From assembly GCA_947090765.1 (NCBI GenBank), contig OX352322.1:1011501-1075500 (forward strand): a stretch of 64,000 nt of DNA. The letters run 5' to 3'. This DNA is from Pseudomonas sp. MM223. GTDB taxonomy: Bacteria; Pseudomonadota; Gammaproteobacteria; Pseudomonadales; Pseudomonadaceae. Position numbers and translations under genes: made by a program. How positions within the stretch are numbered: the stretch's first letter is position 1; every line of letters begins with the position of its first letter. Of the stretch, positions 28,735 through 37,888 are shown one piece after another. The notes below the pieces were generated by a model. That model saw only the letters and a list, made by a program, of their open reading frames with translations, was not told the origin of the DNA and ran no database searches.

Positions 28735-29205
28735 TTTGAAAGCTCGCGATACAGGAAGTCACCAAGCTCCTCACCCTTTTCTCCTCCGAAGTCGCCGCCT
28801 AGCTTCCCCCCAGCAGCACCACCAATGACTGCGCAGGTAATTGATCCGAGGCCGGCCGTCCCTACTCCCAAAGCCGCACATACAAAGGGTGCAACAATGG
28901 TTCCTCCTACGTATCCACCTATGCCGCTGCCAGCCAGGCCACCGACTAATGATGCACCGTTGAGAAATTTTGCACGTGTGCATTCATCTTCTCTGCCAAG
29001 TATGCAAGCCTGGCGAATCGCCAAGCCCGTCGCTGCGACATCAAGTGCTATGCCAACGTACGTACCTTTTTTTATCAAGCTGGCAGCCTTCCCCACGCCT
29101 GCAACTTTATCTGCATATCCTGCAATTTCACCCGAATGTAAAAAGCGTTTCGTGGAAATGGCTAGCGTTCTCTTGATAGACCCCTTGTTGCGTAAGGTCG
29201 AGCCG
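28731..29205 (-). CDS. Glycine-rich hydrophobic protein, candidate pore-forming toxin tip (copy 2), 5'-truncated
   Basis: The open frame covers STLRNKGSIKRTLAISTKRF, HSGEIAGYADKVAGVGKAAS, LIKKGTYVGIALDVAATGLA and a cysteine pair region RQACILGREDECTRAKF, then a long Gly-zipper-like hydrophobic stretch (GGLAGSGIGGYVGGTIVAPF) to GDFLYRELSK. The frame stays open upstream only to a TAG near 29255 and has no ATG before residue MGKAASL at 29096, so the natural N-terminal part is missing. The glycine-zipper composition with an overlapping membrane-protein gene is the layout of pore-forming effector/immunity pairs. Confidence 0.6.
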
Positions 29206-29462
29206 AACGCATTGATAAGGCGGCGGGAGATATGCCCCGTCAGTGATCGCCAAGGCTAGGCACGGAAAGAGGGTAGGGCAACAGCTGGACATGTTTTTAG
29301 GAAAAGGACTACAAGATTGTGGATAAGTCCTGTTGAAATATGTCGAAAGTTTTCTTGTTCTGATCAGCTTGGTTAGCCAGAGCGATGTCTAAACTGCACG
29401 GAGCTCTTGCTCTTGCTTCGGCTTTTGCTTCTAAGCGCGCGACAGTTCAGGCGACGCGGATT
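29206..29462. other. Intergenic before the large inverted repeat
   Basis: AT-rich DNA without a recognised gene. Near 29399-29431 a short stretch (cttgctcttgcttcggctttt) is the reverse-complement type of the purine repeat found at 30036-30118, so the symmetry of the region extends beyond the two 164-bp arms. Confidence 0.45.
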
Positions 29463-29626
29463 GCGACTTCAGGAGGCTGAGCGCAGGGCTTGCGGAGGGA
29501 GGTGACGGGCATGGATGCCCGTCAAGCGCTGGGCCCCAGGATGGGGCCTGCAGCGCGGTCCTCCCGGGAGCAAGCCCGGAGCGAGGGAACCCCGGAGCGC
29601 AGCGTAGGGGCCGGATGATGGGAGCG
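29463..29626. repeat. Left arm of a 164-bp inverted repeat
   Basis: This 164-base stretch is the reverse complement of 29871-30034 with 5 mismatches, about 97% identity. Each arm also contains smaller hairpins, for example gacgggcatgg with atgcccgtc near 29504-29523. Confidence 0.93.
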
Positions 29627-29870
29627 GACGGCTTTGGTTACTTTGGCCAAGACCAAAGTAACCCGCCGGAAGGGCGGAAAGGTGAATAAGCGCCACCTGC
29701 GCGAACGAATGTCTACACTGTGTTAAGGCCCACACCCTAAGGTCAAGAGCTTCTGCGGCGGTTTTGAAACGGAGAACAGTCCGTTTGCGATGGCGACGCA
29801 TACTCACCTTTTCGCCCTTACGGCGAGTCACTTTTTGCCAAACGCGGCAAAAAGTAACCAAAAAACGCTG
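29627..29870. repeat. Spacer of the inverted repeat, with two internal hairpins
   Basis: The 244-base spacer has a perfect 11-bp hairpin at 29636-29663 (ggttactttgg / ccaaagtaacc) and a 7-8-bp one at about 29832-29853 (ttttgcc / ggcaaaa). The motif gtaacc/ggttac recurs next to the arms. An open frame across this region was judged accidental. Confidence 0.8.
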
Positions 29871-30034
29871 CGCTCCCATCATCCGGCCCCTACGCTGCGC
29901 TCCGGGGTTCCCTCACTCCGGCCTTGCTCCCGGGAGGACCGCGCTGCAGGCCCCATCCTGGGGCCCAGCGCTTGACGGGCATCCATGCCCGTCACCTCCC
30001 TCCGCAAGGCCTGCGTTCGGCCTCCTGAAGTCGC
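29871..30034. repeat. Right arm of a 164-bp inverted repeat
   Basis: Partner of 29463-29626; see that entry for the match. As a DNA cruciform or RNA fold-back the pair would be extremely stable. It separates the putative toxin cassettes from hemA. Confidence 0.93.
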
Positions 30035-30035
30035 G

Positions 30036-30118
30036 AAGATCAAGATCAAGATCAAAAGCCAGATCAAGAGCAAATCAAAAGCCAGATCAAGAGCAGATCA
30101 AAAGCAGATCAAAAGCCA
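30036..30118. repeat. Degenerate purine-rich tandem repeats
   Basis: About seven imperfect copies of an 11-12-base unit of the form agatcaaaagcc / agatcaagagc run in tandem. They lie between the inverted repeat and hemA and have no start codon or reading-frame constraint that I can see. Confidence 0.75.
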
Positions 30119-30272
30119 GGGCGAAAGCAGGGGTGGAACCTGAAATCCTTGCCGGTGCTCGTCTGGACGCGGCGATAGCCGCAGCGCTATCAGCGCAATA
30201 GCGAACGGTGGTTGTTCTAAAACCTGCGAAAGAGGACAATTATCGGCTTCCCGTCACAACCAGCGACCTTGC
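30119..30272 (+). other. hemA upstream region
   Basis: About 150 bases between the tandem repeats and hemA. It includes ggcgatagccgcagcgctatcagcg near 30170-30194 which can fold, and the ribosome-binding neighbourhood of hemA. The hemA promoter must be here or in the repeats; no clear -35/-10 pair was identified. Confidence 0.35.
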
Positions 30273-31550
30273 ATGGCCTTTCTTGCACTTGGTATCAACC
30301 ATAAGACTGCCTCGGTAGACGTACGCGAGCGCGTGGCGTTTACTCCAGAGCAGCTGGTAGACGCCCTGCAACAGCTCTGCCGACTGACATCCAGCCGCGA
30401 AGCGGCGATCCTGTCGACCTGCAACCGCAGCGAGCTCTATATAGAGCAGGACCACCTGTCCGCCGACGCCGTGCTGCAATGGCTGGCTGACTATCACCGC
30501 CTCAGCCTGGACGAGCTGCGCGCCAGCGCCTACGTGCACGAAGAGCACGACGCCGTGAAGCACATGATGCGCGTGGCTTCGGGCCTGGACTCGCTGGTGC
30601 TCGGCGAGCCGCAGATCCTCGGCCAGATGAAGTCCGCCTATGCCGTGGCACGCGAGGCCGGCACCGTCGGCCCGTTGCTCGGGCGCCTGTTTCAGGCCAC
30701 CTTCAGCGCTGCCAAGCAGGTGCGCACCGACACCGCCATCGGTGAAAACCCGGTATCGGTGGCATTTGCCGCAGTCAGCCTGGCCAAACAGATCTTCAGC
30801 GACCTGGGCCGTAGCCAGGCCTTGTTGATCGGTGCAGGCGAAACCATCACCTTGGTCGCCCGCCACTTGCATGAACAAGGCGTGCGTCGCATTGTCGTGG
30901 CCAACCGCACCCTGGAGCGGGCCAGTACCTTGGCCGAACAGTTTGGCGCGCATGCCGTGCTGCTGGCCGACATCCCCCAGGAGCTGGCCAACAGCGACAT
31001 CGTCATCGGCTCCACCGCCAGCCAGCTGCCAATCCTGGGCAAGGGCGCGGTCGAGAGTGCACTGAAACAGCGCCGGCACAAGCCGATCTTCATGGTCGAT
31101 ATCGCCGTACCGCGCGACATCGAACCTGAAGTCGGCGAGCTGGACGACGTCTACCTGTACACTGTCGATGACCTGCACGACGTGGTGGCGGAAAACCTCA
31201 AAAGCCGCCAGGGCGCTGCCCAGGCCGCCGAAGAACTGGTATCGGTGGGCGCCGAAGATTTCATGGTGCGCTTGCGCGAACTGGCTGCGGTGGACGTGCT
31301 CAAGGCCTATCGCCAGCAAAGTGAGCGCCTGCGCGACGAAGAACTGCAAAAGGCCCAGCGCCTGCTGGCCAACGGCGGCAACCCCGAGGACGTACTGGCC
31401 CAACTGGCCCGGGGACTGACCAACAAACTCCTGCATGCGCCCAGCGTGCAGTTGAAAAAGCTCTCGGCCGAGGGCCGCCTTGATGCGCTGGCCATGGCCC
31501 AGGAACTCTTTGCCCTCAACGAGGGCTCCACGGACAAATCCCCGCAATGA
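30273..31550 (+). CDS. hemA: Glutamyl-tRNA reductase
   Basis: Protein of 425 residues. It begins [20 protein letters not shown] and carries the catalytic Cys in STCNRSELY at about 50, [13 protein letters not shown], and the NADPH-binding [16 protein letters not shown]. It makes glutamate-1-semialdehyde, the first committed step of tetrapyrrole synthesis. Its stop overlaps prfA by 4 bases, the conserved hemA-prfA-prmC arrangement. Confidence 0.98.
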   Translation: MAFLALGINHKTASVDVRERVAFTPEQLVDALQQLCRLTSSREAAILSTCNRSELYIEQDHLSADAVLQWLADYHRLSLDELRASAYVHEEHDAVKHMMRVASGLDSLVLGEPQILGQMKSAYAVAREAGTVGPLLGRLFQATFSAAKQVRTDTAIGENPVSVAFAAVSLAKQIFSDLGRSQALLIGAGETITLVARHLHEQGVRRIVVANRTLERASTLAEQFGAHAVLLADIPQELANSDIVIGSTASQLPILGKGAVESALKQRRHKPIFMVDIAVPRDIEPEVGELDDVYLYTVDDLHDVVAENLKSRQGAAQAAEELVSVGAEDFMVRLRELAAVDVLKAYRQQSERLRDEELQKAQRLLANGGNPEDVLAQLARGLTNKLLHAPSVQLKKLSAEGRLDALAMAQELFALNEGSTDKSPQ

Positions 31551-32629
31551 AAGCGTCGCTGCTGAACAAACTGGATATCCTCCAGGACCGCTTCGAAGAG
31601 CTCACCGCCCTGCTCGGTGATGCCGAGGTCATTTCCGACCAGACGCGCTTTCGCGCGTATTCCCGCGAATACGCCGAGGTCGAGCCGGTCTACGCTGCTT
31701 ATAAAGAGTGGTGCAAAGTCCAGGGCGACCTTGAAGGCGCCCAGGCGCTGCTCAAGGACAGCGACCCGGACCTGCGCGAAATGGCCGTGGAAGAAGTGCG
31801 TGAAGCCAAGGAACAGCTGCTGACGCTGGAGGCGAAGCTGCAACGCATGCTGCTGCCCAAAGACCCCAACGATGGCCGTAACGTGTTCCTCGAAATCCGC
31901 GCCGGCACCGGTGGCGACGAGGCGGCGATCTTCTCCGGCGACCTGTTCCGCATGTATTCGCGCTACGCCGAAAAACGTGGCTGGCGCCTGGAGATCCTGT
32001 CCGAGAACGAAGGCGAGCATGGCGGCTACAAGGAAATCATCGCCCGCGTCGAGGGTGAGAACGTGTACGGCAAGCTCAAGTTCGAGTCTGGCGCACACCG
32101 CGTCCAGCGCGTGCCCGAAACCGAATCCCAAGGCCGCGTGCACACCTCCGCGTGCACCGTGGCGGTGCTGCCCGAGCCAGATGAACAAGCAGCCATCGAA
32201 ATCAACCCGGCCGACCTGCGCGTGGACACCTACCGTGCATCTGGCGCGGGTGGCCAGCACGTGAACAAGACCGACTCGGCGATCCGTATCACCCACTTGC
32301 CCACAGGTATTGTGGTCGAATGCCAGGAAGAGCGTTCGCAGCACAAGAACCGCGCCCGTGCCATGTCCTGGCTGTCGGCCAAGCTCAACGACATGCAAAC
32401 CAGCGCAGCACAGAATGCCATTGCCAGCGAGCGCAAGCTGCTGGTGGGCTCCGGTGACCGTTCCGAGCGCATCCGTACCTACAATTATCCACAGGGGCGG
32501 GTGACCGATCACCGTATCAACCTGACCCTGTATTCGCTGGATGACATCCTCAGCGGTGGCGTGGACGCTGTGATCGAACCGCTACTGGCCGAATACCAGG
32601 CCGATCAACTGGCTGCCCTGGGGGATTGA
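31547..32629 (+). CDS. prfA: Peptide chain release factor 1
   Basis: Protein of 360 residues. The GGQ catalytic motif is in [17 protein letters not shown] at about 230; the stop-codon reading region [13 protein letters not shown] lies before it. It terminates at UAA and UAG. The ATG overlaps the hemA stop, and the stop overlaps prmC by one base, so prmC, which methylates this GGQ glutamine, is coupled. Confidence 0.98.
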   Translation: MKASLLNKLDILQDRFEELTALLGDAEVISDQTRFRAYSREYAEVEPVYAAYKEWCKVQGDLEGAQALLKDSDPDLREMAVEEVREAKEQLLTLEAKLQRMLLPKDPNDGRNVFLEIRAGTGGDEAAIFSGDLFRMYSRYAEKRGWRLEILSENEGEHGGYKEIIARVEGENVYGKLKFESGAHRVQRVPETESQGRVHTSACTVAVLPEPDEQAAIEINPADLRVDTYRASGAGGQHVNKTDSAIRITHLPTGIVVECQEERSQHKNRARAMSWLSAKLNDMQTSAAQNAIASERKLLVGSGDRSERIRTYNYPQGRVTDHRINLTLYSLDDILSGGVDAVIEPLLAEYQADQLAALGD

Positions 32630-33459
32630 TGACCATCATCGCCAGCTTGCTGCGCAACGCGCAGCTGCCCGAATCGCCCACCGAGCGGCTGGACGCCGAA
32701 TTGCTGCTGGCGGCTGCCATCGGCAAGTCGCGCAGCTACCTGCACACCTGGCCCGAGCGAATTGTCAGCAGCGAAGATGCCGAGACCTACGCCGGTTACC
32801 TGCAGCGCCGCCGTGGCGGTGAGCCGGTCGCCTACATCCTCGGGCAGCAAGGCTTCTGGAAAATCGACCTGGAAGTGGCGCCGCATACCCTGATCCCGCG
32901 GCCAGATACTGAATTGTTGGTCGAAACCGCACTTGAGCCGCAACCTGCGTCGCCAGCGAAGGTCCTTGACCTGGGTACCGGCACGGGTGCCATCGCCCTG
33001 GCGCTGGCCAGCGATCGCCCGGCCTGGCAGGTGACGGCGGTTGACCGGGTGGAAGAAGCCGCAGCCCTGGCCGAGCGCAACCGCCTGCGCCTGGGCTTGG
33101 CCAACGCCCAGGTGCGAGTAAGCCACTGGTTCGACAGCCTGGCCGGCGAGCGTTTCGACCTGATTGTCAGCAACCCGCCCTACATTGCCGCAGCAGACCC
33201 GCACCTGGCGGCCGGTGACGTGCGCTTCGAGCCCAGCAGTGCGCTGGTGGCCGGCGCCGATGGCCTGGATGACCTGCGCGTGATCGCTGCCCAGGCCCCC
33301 GCGCACCTGTTGCCGGGTGGCTGGTTGCTGCTGGAGCATGGTTACGACCAGGCAGCGGCGGTACGCGCCTTGCTGGCTGAGCAAGGCTTTATCGAGGTCG
33401 CCAGCCGGACGGACTTGGGCGGCCATGAACGCATTACCCTGGGGCGCCTGCCATGCTGA
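32629..33459 (+). CDS. prmC: Peptide chain release factor N5-glutamine methyltransferase
   Basis: Protein of 276 residues. N-terminal helical domain, then the SAM motif VLDLGTGTGAIALALAS and the catalytic NPPY in IVSNPPYIAAADP. It methylates Gln in the GGQ motif of RF1 and RF2. It overlaps moeB by 7 bases. Confidence 0.97.
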   Translation: MTIIASLLRNAQLPESPTERLDAELLLAAAIGKSRSYLHTWPERIVSSEDAETYAGYLQRRRGGEPVAYILGQQGFWKIDLEVAPHTLIPRPDTELLVETALEPQPASPAKVLDLGTGTGAIALALASDRPAWQVTAVDRVEEAAALAERNRLRLGLANAQVRVSHWFDSLAGERFDLIVSNPPYIAAADPHLAAGDVRFEPSSALVAGADGLDDLRVIAAQAPAHLLPGGWLLLEHGYDQAAAVRALLAEQGFIEVASRTDLGGHERITLGRLPC

Positions 33460-34208
33460 GTGATGAGGAACTGTTGCGTTACAGCCGGCAGGTGTTGCTG
33501 GCCCAGATCGACATCGACGGCCAGTTGCGGCTCAAGCAGAGCAAGGCGCTGATCGTCGGGCTCGGCGGTTTGGGCTCTCCGGTTGCACTGTACCTGGCGG
33601 CCGCCGGGGTGGGCGAGTTGCACCTGGCCGACTTCGACACCGTCGACCTGACCAACCTGCAACGCCAGGTGATTCACGACAGTGCCAGCGTTGGCATGAG
33701 CAAGGTCGATTCGGCCTTGCAGCGGTTGCAGGCGATCAACCCGGAGATCAGCCTGGTTGCCCACCGCCAGGCCCTGGACGAAGACTCGCTGGCTGCTGCT
33801 GTGGCGGCGGTCGACCTGGTGCTGGATTGCTCCGATAATTTCGCTACCCGTGAAGCGGTCAACGCGGCCTGTGTGGTTGCTGGTAAACCGCTGGTGAGCG
33901 GCGCGGCGATCCGTCTGGAAGGGCAGCTGTCGGTGTTCGACCCTCGGCGCGACTACAGCCCTTGCTACCACTGTTTGTATGGGCATGGCAGTGACGATGA
34001 GCTGACCTGCAGCGAAGCTGGCGTCATCGGGCCGCTGGTGGGCCTGGTGGGCAGCCTGCAAGCGCTGGAGGCGATGAAGCTGCTGGCCGGGTTCGGCGAG
34101 CCGCTGGTTGGCCGCCTGCTGTTGATCGATGCCCTGGGCACCCGCATCCGCGAGCTGCGGGTCAAGCGCGACCCGGCCTGCACTGTTTGTGGCAAGCGCG
34201 ATGGCTGA
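33453..34208 (+). CDS. moeB: MoeB/ThiF-type adenylyltransferase (ubiquitin-activating E1-like)
   Basis: Protein of 251 residues. Nucleotide motif [19 protein letters not shown], the conserved DLTNLQRQ, and zinc cysteines in [20 protein letters not shown] and [11 protein letters not shown]. It adenylates the C-terminus of MoaD-like sulfur carriers. The moeB name follows gene order in Pseudomonas; a ThiF role for ThiS is possible and cannot be excluded from this sequence. Overlaps murI by 8 bases. Confidence 0.9.
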   Translation: MLSDEELLRYSRQVLLAQIDIDGQLRLKQSKALIVGLGGLGSPVALYLAAAGVGELHLADFDTVDLTNLQRQVIHDSASVGMSKVDSALQRLQAINPEISLVAHRQALDEDSLAAAVAAVDLVLDCSDNFATREAVNAACVVAGKPLVSGAAIRLEGQLSVFDPRRDYSPCYHCLYGHGSDDELTCSEAGVIGPLVGLVGSLQALEAMKLLAGFGEPLVGRLLLIDALGTRIRELRVKRDPACTVCGKRDG

Positions 34209-34998
34209 GCGCTCGGCGCCGGTCGGCGTGATGGACTCGGGGGTCGGCGGTTTGTCGGTACTCGCCGAGATCCAGCGCCTGCTGCCCAACGAGACGCTGC
34301 TGTATGTGGCCGATTGCGGCCATGTGCCTTACGGCGAGAAGTCGCCGGACTATATCCGCGAGCGCTGCCGGCACATTGCCGGGTTCTTCCATGCTCAAGG
34401 TGCCAAGGCCATGGTCTTGGCGTGCAACACCGCCACAGTGGCGGCAGTGGCTGACCTGCGCGAGCTGTACCCGGCTTGGCCGCTGGTGGGCATGGAGCCC
34501 GCCGTAAAGCCTGCTGCGGCCGCCACCCGCTCGGGCGTAGTCGGTGTACTGGCGACTACCGGTACCTTGCAGAGTGCCAAGTTCGCCGCCTTGCTCGACC
34601 GCTTCGCCAACGACGTACAGGTCATCACCCAGCCTTGCCCGGGGCTGGTCGAGCTGATCGAGACCGGTGACCTGGGCAGCCCGGTGCTACGCCAGATGTT
34701 GCTTGGCTATGTGCAGCCATTGCTGGCCGCCGGCTGCGATACGCTGATCCTCGGCTGCACCCATTACCCCTTCTTGCGCCCGCTGCTGGCTGAGCTTGTG
34801 CCAGCGGACGTGGCGATTATCGACACCGGCGCCGCTGTGGCGCGTCAACTTCAGAGGCTGCTGGGTGCCAATGACCTGTTGGCCGAAGGCCCGGCCGGCG
34901 ATGCCCGGTTCTGGACCAGCGCTGACCCACAAACCCTGAAGAAAATCCTGCCTGTGCTGTGGCATAAGTCCGACGATGTGCAAAGCTTTGCGTTGTGA
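34201..34998 (+). CDS. murI: Glutamate racemase
   Basis: Start at ATG 34201 gives 265 residues. The two catalytic cysteines are in [11 protein letters not shown] and LGCTHYPFL, with [12 protein letters not shown] at the N-terminus. It makes D-glutamate for peptidoglycan. Last gene of the hemA operon by overlap. Confidence 0.97.
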   Translation: MAERSAPVGVMDSGVGGLSVLAEIQRLLPNETLLYVADCGHVPYGEKSPDYIRERCRHIAGFFHAQGAKAMVLACNTATVAAVADLRELYPAWPLVGMEPAVKPAAAATRSGVVGVLATTGTLQSAKFAALLDRFANDVQVITQPCPGLVELIETGDLGSPVLRQMLLGYVQPLLAAGCDTLILGCTHYPFLRPLLAELVPADVAIIDTGAAVARQLQRLLGANDLLAEGPAGDARFWTSADPQTLKKILPVLWHKSDDVQSFAL

Positions 34999-35104
34999 AA
35001 AAAACGTGAAAAATAGCTGAACTATCGTCCCACTGCCGCTTTCTACCGCTTTGCCTGAGATGAGGCGGACACTAATAACAGCATCAGAAAGAAGGATGTT
35101 TCTC

Positions 35105-35623
35105 ATGAGGAAACTGCTCGGCTTGGCGGCGGCTGCTGCCTTTACCTTGAGTCAGGCGATATCGGCACAGGCTGCCGACGTTTCGTTTTCGGTGGGGCAG
35201 ACCGGTGACTCGACCATGGTCTATCGGCTAGGGCTGCAATCGAACTGGGACACGAGCTGGTGGCAGACAAGCGTCGGTCGGCTGACCGGCTATTGGGATG
35301 GCGCCTATACCTACTGGGATGGCGACAAGACTGCAAGCAACCACAGCCTGTCGTTCGCACCCGTGTTTGTCTATGAATTTGCCGGTGAGTCGGTGAAGCC
35401 CTACATCGAAGCGGGGGTCGGTGTGGCGGCGTTCTCCAGTACCGAGCTGGAAAGCAACGAGCTAGGCTCGGCATTCCAGTTCGAGGACCGCATCGGCTTT
35501 GGATTACGCTTTGCCGGCGGGCATGAGATCGGGGTGCGGGCGATTCATTACTCCAACGCGGGTATCAAGCAGCCCAACGATGGGGTAGAGAGCTATAGCC
35601 TGCATTACCGCATGGCGCTCTGA
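35105..35623 (+). CDS. pagL: Lipid A 3-O-deacylase (PagL-like acyloxyacyl hydrolase)
   Basis: Start at ATG 35105 (MRKLLGLAAAAAFTLSQAIS), giving a signal peptide cleaved after AQA. The 172-residue protein is an 8-strand barrel; the catalytic triad region reads RAIHYSNAGIKQPNDGVES, with His, Ser and Glu in the PagL spacing. It removes the 3-position acyl chain of lipid A in the outer membrane. Separate transcription unit after murI; it has its own leader with a phage-like AT-rich stretch at 34998-35020. Confidence 0.88.
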   Translation: MRKLLGLAAAAAFTLSQAISAQAADVSFSVGQTGDSTMVYRLGLQSNWDTSWWQTSVGRLTGYWDGAYTYWDGDKTASNHSLSFAPVFVYEFAGESVKPYIEAGVGVAAFSSTELESNELGSAFQFEDRIGFGLRFAGGHEIGVRAIHYSNAGIKQPNDGVESYSLHYRMAL

Positions 35624-35631
35624 CTTTCCTG

Positions 35632-35727
35632 CACCGGCCCAATCGCCGGCAAGCCGGCTTCCACAGGATGGCACCGCCTTCAGGCCCTGCGCCTTACCTG
35701 TGGTAGCTGGCTTACCGGCGATAGGGC
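35632..35727. repeat. REP inverted pair (between pagL and SDR)
   Basis: Two roughly 30-bp GC-rich palindromic units face each other: caccggcccaatcgccggc...ccacagg at 35632-35667 and cctgtgg...gccggtaagcc type at 35698-35727. They match the P. putida REP consensus style and sit between convergent genes, where they can stop or protect transcripts. Confidence 0.8.
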
Positions 35728-35747
35728 TCGCTCAGGCACTGCATCTT

Positions 35748-36449
35748 CTACCTTTGTGGCAAGGGCCAAAGGCTACTGAGGTCCAGGGTTTCCAGGACCA
35801 GTTCCGGTTCCCCCTGCGGCCACCGGCGTAGTAATTCTTCAGCCGCACCCTGCGGCGTCCACTCTTCTGGTATCGCCGCAGCCGAAGTAACGGGCGTCTT
35901 CTGGGACTGTGGGCCCACGACTGTCAGCTTGACGCCCTGAGCATCAAGCGCTTTACGCTGCTCGCGCATCCACTGCGGCAGGTTGTTCCAGCCAGCAGTC
36001 ACCTGCGTCGGCGCATACATCTGCAATGCCGAATAGCGGTTGAACACGGCCATCACCTGCGGTGAGTGCCCCTTGGCCAGCAGGGTTAACGCATTTCCAA
36101 GGCACTGCTCGGCCGCTAGCTGATTGGTCGTGACGATCGCCTCGAACAGCTCGCTGTCCGCTACGTCGTCCGGCAGGTAATCGCTAGTACCGGCATTGAT
36201 GATCAGGCCATCCAGCGAGCACCAGGCGTGGCATATCTGCTGGCAGGCATCTGCTGCGTTCGGCTCGGCATGCAACTGCCAGGGCAGGCGCAAGAAGCGC
36301 CGGCCATGTTGTGCTGCCAACGTGTTCAGTTCGTCGCTTTCCTTCGCACTGGCGGCAACGCGATGGCCCTGTTCGAGCAAGCGTTCCACCAAAGCCAGAC
36401 CTAGTCCATTGCTGGCGCCCGTAACCCAAAAACTACGTGAGTCAGTCAA
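35748..36449 (-). CDS. SDR-family oxidoreductase
   Basis: Protein of 233 residues. TGASNGLGLALVERLLEQG is the dinucleotide fold; LIINAGTSDYLPDDVAD is the NAG region. The catalytic Tyr motif is atypical (NRYSALQMYAPTQVTA), and no clear YxxxK is seen, so activity is uncertain. It is the last gene of the ybgA-like/litR-like/phrB run, 11 bases after phrB. Confidence 0.85.
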   Translation of the reverse strand: MTDSRSFWVTGASNGLGLALVERLLEQGHRVAASAKESDELNTLAAQHGRRFLRLPWQLHAEPNAADACQQICHAWCSLDGLIINAGTSDYLPDDVADSELFEAIVTTNQLAAEQCLGNALTLLAKGHSPQVMAVFNRYSALQMYAPTQVTAGWNNLPQWMREQRKALDAQGVKLTVVGPQSQKTPVTSAAAIPEEWTPQGAAEELLRRWPQGEPELVLETLDLSSLWPLPQR

Positions 36450-36460
36450 GACGTTGCCCT

Positions 36461-37888
36461 CTAATCCTGCCGGCGTGGTAGGCCTTTGAAGGCTTCCAGT
36501 GCACGCTGGCGACTGCTGCTGAGATCGACCATTGGACGGTGATACAAATTATTAGCAAATAGATCCTTGGATTTCATTGGTTCATGGATAGATTTCTCAT
36601 TTGTATCACGCAGCTCCGGCAGCCATTGCCGAATGAAATGCCCCTGAGGGTCGAAACGTTGGGACTGTGAAATCGGGTTGAAAAGGCGGAAATAGGGCAC
36701 TGCATCGGTGCCGGTGGACGCGCTCCACTGCCAGCCGCCATTGTTGGCAGCCAGGTCACCGTCTATCAGGTGGCGCATGAAGTGCCGCTCACCCTTGCGC
36801 CAGTCGATCAGCAGGTTCTTGCTGAGGAACATGGCCACCACCATACGCAGGCGGTTGTGCATCCATCCGGTGTGCAGCAACTGGCGCATGGCGGCGTCGA
36901 TAATCGGGAAACCCGTGCGGCCTTGTTCCCAGGCTTCGAGGTCGGCCGGTGCATCGCGCCAGGGCAAGGCTTCGGTTTGTGCGCGGAAGGCGCGGTGGCG
37001 CGAGACCTGTGGATAACCGTTCAGGATGTGCTTGTAGAATTCGCGCCAGAGCAGCTCGTTGATCCAGGTTTGCACGCCTGTACTGCCACTGTCGAACTCG
37101 CCCCGGTTGCTGGCCAGTGCGCCGTGCAGGCACTGGCGGGGCGAAATCACGCCGGCGGCCAGATAGGCAGAAAGCTGGCTGGTGCCGGGCTTGGCAGGCA
37201 GGTCACGCAGTAGCTGGTAGTCGTCGATGGTTTCGTCGAGAAAGCGAGACAGCCGCCCCTGCGCTTCGGCTTCTCCCGCTGGCCAATGTTCACGCAAGGC
37301 GCGCGCGGGTGTTTCAAAGCCGTCCACGTGTTGCGGGATCGGGTCACTATGGACCTGCAGCGGTGCCTGACGCTTAACCCGGTGGGCCAAGGCAGGCAGG
37401 CTGCGGTGCAGGTGTTCCAGGCACGTTTTCTTGAACTGGCTGAACACCTGGAAGTAGTCGCCACTGCGGGTGAGGATGGTGCCTGGGCGGAAAAACAACT
37501 GGTCGAGGTGGCTGCAGGCCTGGATGGATGACTTCTCTAACAGTGCACGGGTTGCATCGTCGCGCTGCTGTTCGTTGATGCCGTATTCCTCGTTCCAGTG
37601 CACGCTTTGCACCTGGTGTTGGCGGCATACGTCGAGCACTGCGTTGGGGGCCTGGTCCCAGGTCTCGATCTTGCGGATCAGCAGGGGGATATTCAGGCCT
37701 TCCAGCGACTGGCGCAGGTTGCGCAGGTTGCGCAGCCAGAAATCGACTTTGCAGGCGGCGTCATCATGGGCCAGCCACTGCTCGGGGCTGACCAGCCACA
37801 GGGCGATGGTTGGCCCGCGCTCGGCGGCGGCGCTGAGTGCGGTGTTGTCGTCGATGCGCAGGTCGCTGCGCAGCCAGGTCAGGTGCAT
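36461..37888 (-). CDS. phrB: Deoxyribodipyrimidine photolyase (CPD photolyase)
   Basis: Protein of 475 residues. N-terminal antenna domain starts MHLTWLRSDLRIDDNTALSA; the FAD domain has TGFPIIDAAMRQLLHTGWMH followed by NRLRMVVAMFLSKNLLIDW and the Asn/Trp-rich GDLAANNGGWQWSASTGTD. It repairs UV dimers with blue light. It overlaps the MerR/LitR-like regulator gene by 10 bases, so light control of the operon is expected. Confidence 0.97.
   Translation of the reverse strand: MHLTWLRSDLRIDDNTALSAAAERGPTIALWLVSPEQWLAHDDAACKVDFWLRNLRNLRQSLEGLNIPLLIRKIETWDQAPNAVLDVCRQHQVQSVHWNEEYGINEQQRDDATRALLEKSSIQACSHLDQLFFRPGTILTRSGDYFQVFSQFKKTCLEHLHRSLPALAHRVKRQAPLQVHSDPIPQHVDGFETPARALREHWPAGEAEAQGRLSRFLDETIDDYQLLRDLPAKPGTSQLSAYLAAGVISPRQCLHGALASNRGEFDSGSTGVQTWINELLWREFYKHILNGYPQVSRHRAFRAQTEALPWRDAPADLEAWEQGRTGFPIIDAAMRQLLHTGWMHNRLRMVVAMFLSKNLLIDWRKGERHFMRHLIDGDLAANNGGWQWSASTGTDAVPYFRLFNPISQSQRFDPQGHFIRQWLPELRDTNEKSIHEPMKSKDLFANNLYHRPMVDLSSSRQRALEAFKGLPRRQD

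Noticed and set aside
29469..29882. A 137-codon open frame across the inverted-repeat spacer.
   Set aside because: It is made of repeat arm and spacer hairpin sequence, has no ribosome site and no family resemblance.
29400..30120. Possible CRISPR array because of repeats near hemA.
   Set aside because: The repeats are short, purine-rich and directly tandem without unique spacers; no cas gene is in the window.
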